30,516 nt of DNA from JBHHWH01 sp046756405. Lineage in GTDB: Bacteria > Actinomycetota > Acidimicrobiia > Spongiisociales > ZC4RG35. The notes beneath the pieces were generated by a model. That model saw only the letters and a list, made by a program, of their open reading frames with translations, did no database searches and was not told the origin of the DNA. The first letter of the stretch is position 1; every line of letters starts with the position of its first letter. The position numbers and the translations under genes were made by a program. Below, in pieces: positions 15,771-22,276 of this stretch. The DNA is taken from positions 1 to 30,516 of the forward strand of contig JBHHWH010000026.1 of the NCBI GenBank assembly GCA_046756405.1, in the 5' to 3' direction.

Positions 15771-16971
15771 GTTCGACGACCATGGAGATGCCCTGACCGA
15801 CGCCGATGCACATGGTGGCCAGGCCGTAACGACCCCCTCGGCGTCGAAGTTCGTGGAGAAGAGTTACCAGGATCCGTGCCCCTGACGCCCCCAGGGGGTG
15901 GCCAAGGGCGATAGCACCTCCGTTGACGTTCACGATTTCGGGGTCCAACCCGAGGAGGCGAACCGACGCCACCGACTGGGAGGCGAAGGCCTCGTTGATC
16001 TCGACGAGGTCGAGGTCCCCGACCCCAAGTCCAGCCCGGGCCAGGGCTTTCTCGGTAGCCGGGACCGGACCGACACCCATGATGTCCGGATGAACGCCCG
16101 CTACCGCCGAGGAGACGATCCGGGCCATCGGGGTCAGGTCGTAGGTGGTCAGGGCTTCCTCGGTTGCCAGCAGGAGTGCCGCGGCACCGTCGTTCATTGG
16201 CGAAGAGTTACCGGCGGTCACCGTTCCCTCTTCCTTGAACACCGGGCGCAGGGCGGCCAGCTTCTCCATACTGGTGTCACGGCGGGGGCCCTCGTCGTGA
16301 TCGATCACGGCTGTGCTGCGACGCTTGGGATCGGAGGGAGCCTCTATGGGCTCGATCTCATCGCGGAACCGGCCCGCCTCCATGGCGGCGAGGGCTAAGC
16401 GGTGACTACGGAGGGCGAAGGCGTCCTGGTCCTCTCGGGAGATGTCGTACTTCTCGGCGACCACTTCGGCAGTCATACCCAGGGTGATCGGTGGGTACAT
16501 GGCCTGCATGCGAGGGTTGACGAACCTCCACCCGAGCACTGTGTCGGCGGTCTGGAGGGATCCGGTCTGGAAACCGCGCTCGGGCTTGAGGACTACGTGA
16601 GGGGCACGGCTCATCGACTCGGAACCTCCCGCAATCATTAGCTGCCCCCACCCGCCGGCGAGGGCATGAGCCGCCGAGGTCACCGCTTGGAGTCCCGAAC
16701 CGCAGAGGCGGTTGATGGTCACGCCCGCGACTTCGATGGGGAGCCCGGCGAGCAGCCCGGCCATACGCGCCAGGTTGCGGTTGTCTTCCCCTGCTTGGTT
16801 GGCGGCTCCCCACTGGATGTCCTCGATCGCCTGGGGATCCGCACCCGGGTTTCGATCCAACAGTCGGGAGACCGCATGGGTGGCCAGGTCGTCGGGACGG
16901 ACCAGGGCGAGCTGGCCTCCGAGCTTCCCCATGGGAGTCCGGCAGGCGTCGACGATGAAGATCTCGGACAT
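15763..16971 (-). CDS. Acetyl-CoA acyltransferase (thiolase)
   Basis: 402 aa. The nucleophile is C90 in NRLCGSGLQA, the histidine lies in GGAIALGHPLGASGAR, and the second cysteine is in TMCIGVGQG, with NEAFA before them; all active-site parts of thiolases I/II are present. It cleaves 3-oxoacyl-CoA with CoA, the last step of beta-oxidation, or condenses acetyl-CoA. ATG 16971 is preferred. A G-run touches it directly rather than at the usual distance, and TTG 16998 is a weaker alternative. It heads the operon thiolase, CaiB, 123-aa protein, SDR, with overlaps at every junction. Confidence 0.95.
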   Translation of the reverse strand: MSEIFIVDACRTPMGKLGGQLALVRPDDLATHAVSRLLDRNPGADPQAIEDIQWGAANQAGEDNRNLARMAGLLAGLPIEVAGVTINRLCGSGLQAVTSAAHALAGGWGQLMIAGGSESMSRAPHVVLKPERGFQTGSLQTADTVLGWRFVNPRMQAMYPPITLGMTAEVVAEKYDISREDQDAFALRSHRLALAAMEAGRFRDEIEPIEAPSDPKRRSTAVIDHDEGPRRDTSMEKLAALRPVFKEEGTVTAGNSSPMNDGAAALLLATEEALTTYDLTPMARIVSSAVAGVHPDIMGVGPVPATEKALARAGLGVGDLDLVEINEAFASQSVASVRLLGLDPEIVNVNGGAIALGHPLGASGARILVTLLHELRRRGGRYGLATMCIGVGQGISMVVERV

Positions 16972-17056
16972 CCCCCCAATCTTGGTCGATTCAGGCAAAA
17001 AATGGGGAGAAACCCCTATTTACCGGCGGAGGGATTCTGCCGATACTTGAAGGGAC

Positions 17057-17161
17057 ATGTCGTGGCGCAGCAGGAACCAAATAGATACGGCTGGCTTCCC
17101 ATGGGCGTGGTTGCCGGCGGGGCTTCTGATCGTCTACGCGTTGGTGCGCATGATTATCTGA
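17057..17161 (+). CDS. 34-aa single-pass membrane peptide
   Basis: ATG 17057 to TGA 17161 encodes a 34-residue peptide. A basic N-terminus (MSWRSRNQ) leads into a hydrophobic stretch WAWLPAGLLIVYALVRMII that fits one membrane helix. GAAGGG lies 2-3 nt before the ATG, a little closer than usual. It sits alone in the 200-nt gap between the divergent thiolase and HhH genes, and its reading frame is not a shadow of either. The family is unknown. It could be a chance frame, but the amphipathic-basic start and clean helix are typical of real small membrane proteins. Confidence 0.45.
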   Translation: MSWRSRNQIDTAGFPWAWLPAGLLIVYALVRMII

Positions 17162-17165
17162 GGGC

Positions 17166-17177
17166 TAACTTGACGCC
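17166..17177 (+). promoter_or_regulatory. Leaderless-type promoter of the HhH-GPD gene
   Basis: TAACTT at 17166-17171 is followed by 6 nt and GTG 17178. The box starts 5 nt after the stop of the 34-aa peptide. Confidence 0.5.
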
Positions 17178-17738
17178 GTGCCAAAACCCGAGTCACTTCC
17201 TTTCACTCCCTCTGACGATGCCAACCGTCTCCTCGCCCGAGACGGTCTTGCGTTACTCATCGGGATGCTGCTCGACCAGCAGATCCCAATGGAGCGCGCC
17301 TTCCAGGGTCCACAGGTCCTGAAGGAGAGGTTGGGCGGCCAGCTCACCGCCGAGGAGGTCGCTCGGCGATCGCCAGAGGAGTTGGAGGAGATCTTTCGTG
17401 GTCCTCCTGCTATCCACCGTTTTCCAGCCTCCATGGCTCGCCGATGCCAGGATCTGTGTCAGGCGATCGTCGAGGAGTACGGCGGGAGGGCCGAGGCGAT
17501 CTGGGAGACCGTCGTCGATGGCAGAGAGCTCCTTGCGCGTCTCCAGGCCCTGCCGGGGTTCGGCAAGGCCAAGGCAAGGATCTTCGTGGGGCTACTCGCC
17601 AAGCGCCTGGGAATTCAGCCCGACGGTTGGGAGGAGGTGGCCGCCGACTGGCCCAGCATCGCCGACGTCGCCCGATTCGATGACGTGGCGGTGCTCCGGG
17701 AGCGAAAGCGCCAGATGAAGGCGGCCCGGAAGTCTTGA
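17178..17738 (+). CDS. HhH-GPD-type DNA base-excision protein lacking the usual catalytic Asp
   Basis: 186 aa. A six-helix HhH-GPD core is suggested by ALLIGMLLDQQIPMERAF (25-42), which matches the LSQQT helix of endonuclease III, and by the hairpin LQALPGFGKAKARIFVGLL (122-140). After the hairpin, DNA glycosylases have VDTHV or similar with the catalytic Asp; here the chain goes on GIQPDGWEEVAADW, and no Asp at that place is evident. There is no C-terminal Fe-S cysteine set. Short proteins of this kind are common in Actinobacteria and are annotated as HhH-GPD repair proteins. A role in DNA binding or repair is inferred. Confidence 0.8.
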   Translation: MPKPESLPFTPSDDANRLLARDGLALLIGMLLDQQIPMERAFQGPQVLKERLGGQLTAEEVARRSPEELEEIFRGPPAIHRFPASMARRCQDLCQAIVEEYGGRAEAIWETVVDGRELLARLQALPGFGKAKARIFVGLLAKRLGIQPDGWEEVAADWPSIADVARFDDVAVLRERKRQMKAARKS

Positions 17739-17811
17739 TCTCTTCTTAACTGTTGAAGCCCCGTTGCCGATAGGGACCCAGAGAGGGACACTCAGAAGCT
17801 GAAGGAACAGG

Positions 17812-18669
17812 ATGCATCTTTCCGGCAATCTCACCGATTGGAGCATCAGCGACCTGCTCCAGATCATGCAGGTCACCAAGAAGACCGGCAGCCTTGACAT
17901 CGAAGGCGATCGCCGCGGCCGTGTCCATTTCCGGGACGGGGCAGTCACTGGCGCCGAACTGTCTGGAACCAAGGGCAGCTACATCGGAACGGAGCGCGGC
18001 GCGGTGGCGGACATCATCTACGTCCTTTCCTCGATCACCAGCGGCACCTTCTCGGTGGGGCCGGCCGACGGGCCCGACGCCACCGGGTGGAGCGTCGAAG
18101 AGATCATGGGCGACGTCGAGGCGTTGAAGTCTCTCGAGGGCGAGGTCGTCGACGCCGGCCTCTTCGAGGCCTCAGGAGTGCGTCTGGTCAAAGAGATCCA
18201 GGAGCCCCTGACCCTCGAGCCTGAGGACTGGCAGGTGCTGGTTTCCTTGGTTCAACCCTTCACCTTCAGTCACCTGGAAACCCGGATGGGCCGGGGTGCC
18301 GCGGTCCGCGTCTTCCACACGCTCCACCGGCTCCAGGTTATCGAGGCGATGCTCGATGAAGACGACTCCGGCTGGCTGGAGCGTCTGGCGGAGGACATCG
18401 CTCCTGACTCAGACGACCGTCCCGCGTGGTTCGAACAACTCCCTGAAGAAACCGAGATCCAGGCCGAGACTGTCCTCGACGAGGCTCAGGCCTTGGCCGA
18501 AGGGGAGGCCGACAGCGAAGAGGCGAGGGAGGACGAGGACGAGACCGGAGAGTCCAAGCCACGGAAACGGGAGGCGGTCAAGGGTGTATCGGCGCCCCCG
18601 TCTACGACCCTCACCGGCGGCGTCTACGACGAGATCCGCCGTCTCCGTAGCAAGGTCGCCGAGAACTAG
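17812..18669 (+). CDS. DUF4388 (PATAN-like) domain protein
   Basis: 285 aa. Residues 1-95 are the DUF4388 domain: LSGNLTDWSISDLLQIMQVTKKTG with SLDIEGDRRGRVHFRDGAV, GTFSVG closing it. Residues 130-185 look like a winged-helix segment (EDWQVLVSLVQPFTFSHL). Residues 200-260 are a very acidic, Glu/Asp-rich linker, and the end is a basic-acidic helix (GGVYDEIRRLRSKVAEN). Related domains occur with receiver and motility regulators, often in Actinobacteria, Myxobacteria and Cyanobacteria. Here no receiver or kinase is attached. GAAGGAACAGG before ATG 17812 serves as ribosome site. A signalling or regulatory role is likely but unproven. Confidence 0.8.
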   Translation: MHLSGNLTDWSISDLLQIMQVTKKTGSLDIEGDRRGRVHFRDGAVTGAELSGTKGSYIGTERGAVADIIYVLSSITSGTFSVGPADGPDATGWSVEEIMGDVEALKSLEGEVVDAGLFEASGVRLVKEIQEPLTLEPEDWQVLVSLVQPFTFSHLETRMGRGAAVRVFHTLHRLQVIEAMLDEDDSGWLERLAEDIAPDSDDRPAWFEQLPEETEIQAETVLDEAQALAEGEADSEEAREDEDETGESKPRKREAVKGVSAPPSTTLTGGVYDEIRRLRSKVAEN

Positions 18670-18692
18670 CCGGCGGGTATCGTCTCTCGGAC

Positions 18693-19328
18693 ATGTCCGA
18701 GTGGCGCCAATGGACCCCGCCCCACCCCCTCTTCATCGGTGTAGCCGGTGGATCGGGATCGGGTAAGACCACGATCGCCGAGGCGGTCGTCGAAGCTCTT
18801 GGCGGAGGAGTCTCCCTGGTACAGCACGACGCCTACTACCGGCACCGGCCCGAACTCTCCTTCGAAGAGAGGACGAAGGTCAACTACGACCATCCCGACT
18901 CCCTCGAAACCGAGTTGCTCGTCGAACACCTCGGGCTGCTTCGTTCGGGACAGACGATCAACTGCCCGGTGTACGACTTCGCCCAGCATCTGAGGTCAGA
19001 GGTCACCACAGTCGTCGAACCGGCACCGGTCATCGTTGTGGAGGGAATCCTCGTCCTGGCCGATGCAGCCCTCCGGGAACAGCTCGACCTGAAGATCTAT
19101 GTGGACACCGACCCGGACATCAGGCTGGCGAGGAGGGTCCGACGCGACGTCGAAGAGCGAGGCAGGAGCATGGAATCCGTTCTGGCGCAGTATTTCGCCA
19201 CGGTACGGCCCATGCACCTCGAGTTTGTGGAGCCGTCGAAGCGATATGCGGACTTGATAATCCCCGAGGGCTACAACTCTCGAGCGGTTACCACCGTGGT
19301 CGAGTTGGTACGTTCCCGGATGGGCTGA
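18693..19328 (+). CDS. udk: Uridine kinase
   Basis: 211 aa. Walker A is GGSGSGKTTI (19-28); SLVQHDAYYR carries the Asp of the uridine site, and VNYDHPDSLETELL, CPVYDF, VVVEGILVL and RRVRRDVEERGRS follow in the order of bacterial Udk. It phosphorylates uridine and cytidine with ATP or GTP in pyrimidine salvage. A TATCGT box ends 9 nt before ATG 18693. It follows the DUF4388 gene after 23 nt and precedes proC, which has a promoter of its own. Confidence 0.95.
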   Translation: MSEWRQWTPPHPLFIGVAGGSGSGKTTIAEAVVEALGGGVSLVQHDAYYRHRPELSFEERTKVNYDHPDSLETELLVEHLGLLRSGQTINCPVYDFAQHLRSEVTTVVEPAPVIVVEGILVLADAALREQLDLKIYVDTDPDIRLARRVRRDVEERGRSMESVLAQYFATVRPMHLEFVEPSKRYADLIIPEGYNSRAVTTVVELVRSRMG

Positions 19329-19350
19329 GGCCCTCGGGTCTGCCGCCCCT

Positions 19351-19363
19351 TACAATCACCCTG
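19351..19363 (+). promoter_or_regulatory. Leaderless-type promoter of proC
   Basis: TACAAT at 19351-19356, a near-perfect -10 box, is followed by 7 nt and GTG 19364, with no Shine-Dalgarno. It is among the clearest examples in the window. Confidence 0.6.
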
Positions 19364-20176
19364 GTGAGCGATTATGTGACCGTTTCCATCATTGGGGTGG
19401 GGGCCATGGGAGAGGCCCTGGCCTCTGGGCTTCTTTCTGCGGGCTGGGACCCCACGGCGGTCACCCTGTGTGTGCGCCGACCCGACAGGGCGGTGCAGCT
19501 CGAGGAACAGACCGGCTGCACTGTCGTCCTCGATCCCCTGGAAGCCGTCAAGGAGCGACGGGTGACTGTGATCGCGGTGAAGCCGCGGGACGTTCCTTCG
19601 GTGCTGGAGTCCATATCCGGCCGTGTGCCTAGCGATCGCACTCTCATCTCCGTGGTCGCCGGGGTCACGACGGATACCTATGAGGAGGTCCTGGGCTCTG
19701 TGCCTGTGGTGCGGGCGATGCCCAATACCCCGGCTCTCGTACGTCAAAGCGTCACCGGGATCGCCGCCGGACGCCACGCCGGCCCCACGGACTTGGACAT
19801 CGCACAGCAGGTCCTCGGGGCGGTGGGCTCGGTGCGGGTGATGGATGAAGCCCTCCTCGATGCGGTGACCGCTGTCTCCGGTACCGGTCCCGCCTACGTG
19901 TTCCTCCTCGCCGAGGCCCTCACCGAGGCCGCCATGAGAGAAGGTCTACCCCGGGATGTGGCCGAGACCTTTGTCCACGAGACGATTCGGGGCGCCGGGC
20001 ATCTCCTCACCGACACCTCCAAAGGGCCGGTGCAGCTCCGCTACGAAGTGACCTCTCCCGGTGGTACCACCGCCGCTGCGATCCACGTCCTCGAGGAGAG
20101 AGGGTTCCGGGCGCTGGTGGAGGACGCGGTGAGAGCCGCCGCCCTGAGAGCCGCTGAGTTGGGGGGAGACCGGTGA
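19364..20176 (+). CDS. proC: Pyrroline-5-carboxylate reductase
   Basis: 270 aa, standard length. The Rossmann motif GVGAMGEALASGL is at 11-23, then AVKPRDV, SVVAGVTT, VRAMPNTPALV, the SGTGPAYVFLLAEAL active-site helix and the C-terminal signature TSPGGTTAAAI. It reduces P5C to proline with NADPH, the last step of proline synthesis. The stop overlaps the start of the proline dehydrogenase gene by 4 nt (GTGA), so enzymes for opposite reactions are made from one message. Confidence 0.96.
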   Translation: MSDYVTVSIIGVGAMGEALASGLLSAGWDPTAVTLCVRRPDRAVQLEEQTGCTVVLDPLEAVKERRVTVIAVKPRDVPSVLESISGRVPSDRTLISVVAGVTTDTYEEVLGSVPVVRAMPNTPALVRQSVTGIAAGRHAGPTDLDIAQQVLGAVGSVRVMDEALLDAVTAVSGTGPAYVFLLAEALTEAAMREGLPRDVAETFVHETIRGAGHLLTDTSKGPVQLRYEVTSPGGTTAAAIHVLEERGFRALVEDAVRAAALRAAELGGDR

Positions 20177-21084
20177 GCCTCTTCTCCCGGATGACAGTGG
20201 CAGTCACCCAAGCCGGTCCCGTCGCCCGGGCGATAACCAATACCCGAGCCGGAAGGGCTCTAGCAAGCCGTTTCGTGGCCGGAGAGACCCTCAACGATGC
20301 TGCCGAGGTAGCCAAATCCCTCAACGGCCAAGGCCTGCTGGTCTCCCTCGATCACCTGGGTGAGGAGGTGGATGACGAGGCCACAGTGATACGGGCTACC
20401 GACGAGTACTTGGAGTGTCTCGACCGGATCGCCGCCGACGGGCTGGAGGCGAATATCTCCGTCAAACCGACTCAGCTCGGGCTTGCCATCGACGAAGACC
20501 TGGCACTGCGGTGCATCGACCGGCTCGCCGAGAAGGCCGCAGAGGTGCGGACGACGGTGACCATCGACATGGAGGACTCCCGTTATACGGACGCCACGGT
20601 GCGGCTCTACGAGAAAGCCCAGAGCGCCCACGGGAACCTCGGAATGGCCCTCCAGGCGTACTTGTATCGCACCCCCGAAGACCTGGAGAGACTGATGCCC
20701 CTGGGGGGCCACATCAGGCTTTGCAAGGGGGCCTACGTGGAGCCCGGTGATATTGCCTTTACTTCCAAGGCTGATGTGGACAGCGCCTTCGCCAGCCTTC
20801 TCGAGACCCTCATGGCCTCCCCTGACACCAAGCCGGCCATAGCCACCCATGACCCGAAGCTGGTGGACCTCGCTCGTGAGCTAGCCGCCGGCCGGGAGGG
20901 GCCGATGGAGTTTCAGATGCTCTACGGAGTACGGCCCGATCTTCAGCGACGGCTCGCGGACGAGGGGTACGAGATGCGGATATACGTCCCCTTCGGCTCC
21001 CAGTGGTACCCCTATTTGACCCGGCGCCTGGCCGAGCGGCCGGCCAACGCCTGGTTCTTCGCCAAAGCGCTGATACCGCGGTGA
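20173..21084 (+). CDS. Proline dehydrogenase (monofunctional, FAD)
   Basis: 303 aa, matching the short Thermus/Deinococcus-type PRODH rather than PutA. FAD and substrate motifs are visible: SLDHLGEEV (61-69), IDMEDSRYT (133-141), QAYLYRT, RLCKGAY with the conserved Lys, and the C-terminal EMRIYVPFGSQWYPYLTRR, whose two arginines bind the proline carboxylate. It oxidises proline to P5C and passes electrons to quinone at the membrane. It is translated in coupling with proC. The P5CDH that completes the route to glutamate is at 3270-4826. Confidence 0.94.
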   Translation: MSLFSRMTVAVTQAGPVARAITNTRAGRALASRFVAGETLNDAAEVAKSLNGQGLLVSLDHLGEEVDDEATVIRATDEYLECLDRIAADGLEANISVKPTQLGLAIDEDLALRCIDRLAEKAAEVRTTVTIDMEDSRYTDATVRLYEKAQSAHGNLGMALQAYLYRTPEDLERLMPLGGHIRLCKGAYVEPGDIAFTSKADVDSAFASLLETLMASPDTKPAIATHDPKLVDLARELAAGREGPMEFQMLYGVRPDLQRRLADEGYEMRIYVPFGSQWYPYLTRRLAERPANAWFFAKALIPR

Positions 21085-21091
21085 GGCGCGG

Positions 21092-21292
21092 TCAGGCGGC
21101 TCGCTTTTCGGGGAGGTCAACGGTGCCGGTTTCGGTGAGGCGGCGACCAAGGGCGATGAGGCCTCTGCCCACGGTCGTGCGCAGGGAGCGGGAAGCGGCC
21201 ACGGTGTCGGCCACATCGAAGGCCTTGGCGGTGCCCCTGTCGAGGCGCGACCGTTGTAGGTACTTGGCGGAGTGGACGAGTTCATTGAGCAT
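21092..21292 (-). CDS. 66-aa basic protein coupled to the ArsR-type regulator gene
   Basis: ATG 21292 has a strong site GGGAGGAG 5 nt upstream and overlaps the end of the regulator gene by 11 nt. The 66-aa product starts LNELVHSAKYLQRSRLDRG and ends ETGTVDLPEKRAA; it is helical and basic with no membrane segment and no known motif. The tight coupling argues that it is a real gene and works with the regulator or is controlled like it. The family is unrecognised. Confidence 0.7.
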   Translation of the reverse strand: MLNELVHSAKYLQRSRLDRGTAKAFDVADTVAASRSLRTTVGRGLIALGRRLTETGTVDLPEKRAA

Positions 21293-22151
21293 GGCGCTCC
21301 TCCCTGGCTGACCTTGGGATATAGGAGTCGAGTAGGGCAACGGCATCATCGAGGGGCGGATCTCTCAAGCTGTAGGTCGTTTGGCGAGCGCCCTTCTCCC
21401 TGGGGATGTGCACCCGGATTAGCCCCGCTCCCCGGAGGATGCTGATGTGGTGGTGGACGGTGGACTTCGCCAGTCCCAACACTGCGGCGAGGTCGTCCAG
21501 GGTGGCCCCTCCCTCGGCGAGTCGCCGCAGGATACGCAACTGCTTCTCGTCACTGAGGGCCTTGTAGATACGCACGAGCCAGGATGGCGGAGCCTCGGGA
21601 TCGCTGGCGAGGAACTCGTCGGCGACGGCATATATCACCAGCAGTGTCTCCCGCTGCTGGTCGATCAACGAGAGCGGCCTTATCACCACCGACGGGATGA
21701 GGACGATCCGCGTTACGCCGAGGGGAATCTCGTATTCCAGACCACGGGTCACGTCTTCGATGACGGCCTTGGCATCGTCTCGGACGACCGTGGCGCGTCG
21801 TGCAGCGGCGGCGCGAGCGATGGCTCCGGCTAGCTCTGGTTCGAACTCCGAGAAGACCTGTTTGCGGAATCGTCGAAGCGTGGTGGCGATCCTGGTCACT
21901 AGCTCCTTCTCGAGGATCTCGATGATCGAGAGCATGTGGTCCGCCTTTGCCTCACCAACGGTTCCCTCGAATAGCTCCCTGACGGCCTCTTCGTCTCCGG
22001 CGGCCGCCCTTTCGATCTGGGCCACATTGCTCTGACCGCAGGAGTATCCGAGCAGCCAGCGGCGCATGCGGCGTGGTTCTATCTGCTCCAGCCAGTCGAA
22101 GACCTGCTCTGGTTCGTGGGGGTACGGGGCCGACGAGATCAACCCCATCAC
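21282..22151 (-). CDS. ArsR-type winged-helix transcriptional regulator
   Basis: About 289 aa. The DNA-binding domain is at the C-terminus: LVRIYKALSDEKQLRILRRLAEG leads to the helix-turn-helix LDDLAAVLGLAKSTVHHHISIL and the wing IRVHIPREKGARQTTYSL (about 195-270). The first 190 residues are helical and probably bind a ligand or form the dimer. GTG 22151 or ATG 22148 are possible starts. The frame remains open for 16 codons further, to a TGA at 22199-22197, and those codons would add LELAYHCGVWLAV-like residues, so the true start is uncertain. Divergent to the EtfD gene with an AT-rich 83-nt gap, it may control that gene and itself. Confidence 0.85.
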   Translation of the reverse strand: MMGLISSAPYPHEPEQVFDWLEQIEPRRMRRWLLGYSCGQSNVAQIERAAAGDEEAVRELFEGTVGEAKADHMLSIIEILEKELVTRIATTLRRFRKQVFSEFEPELAGAIARAAAARRATVVRDDAKAVIEDVTRGLEYEIPLGVTRIVLIPSVVIRPLSLIDQQRETLLVIYAVADEFLASDPEAPPSWLVRIYKALSDEKQLRILRRLAEGGATLDDLAAVLGLAKSTVHHHISILRGAGLIRVHIPREKGARQTTYSLRDPPLDDAVALLDSYIPRSAREERHAQ

Positions 22152-22181
22152 TGCAAGCCAGACTCCGCAGTGGTATGCCAG

Positions 22182-22230
22182 TTCGAGATTCTTAAATCAA
22201 GGGAGTTTTCGAGTTTTTTTCGAATGGAGG
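22182..22230. promoter_or_regulatory. AT-rich divergent control region with three TTCGAR boxes
   Basis: TTCGAG at 22182 and 22208 and TTCGAA at 22219 lie in an AT-rich island between the ArsR-type regulator and EtfD. GGAGG at 22226-22230 could be a ribosome site for GTG 22235. The repeated box is a candidate operator for the regulator. Confidence 0.35.
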
Positions 22231-22276
22231 TCCAGTGGCAGGGCCCCGCCGCGACGCCCCCTACACTCGCCGGGTC

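Noticed and set aside
22235..22276. GTG 22235 as the sure start of EtfD.
   Set aside because: It has GGAGG upstream, but the added residues (GPRRDAPYTRR) look unlike protein N-termini and TACACT lies suitably before ATG 22277; left open as an alternative.
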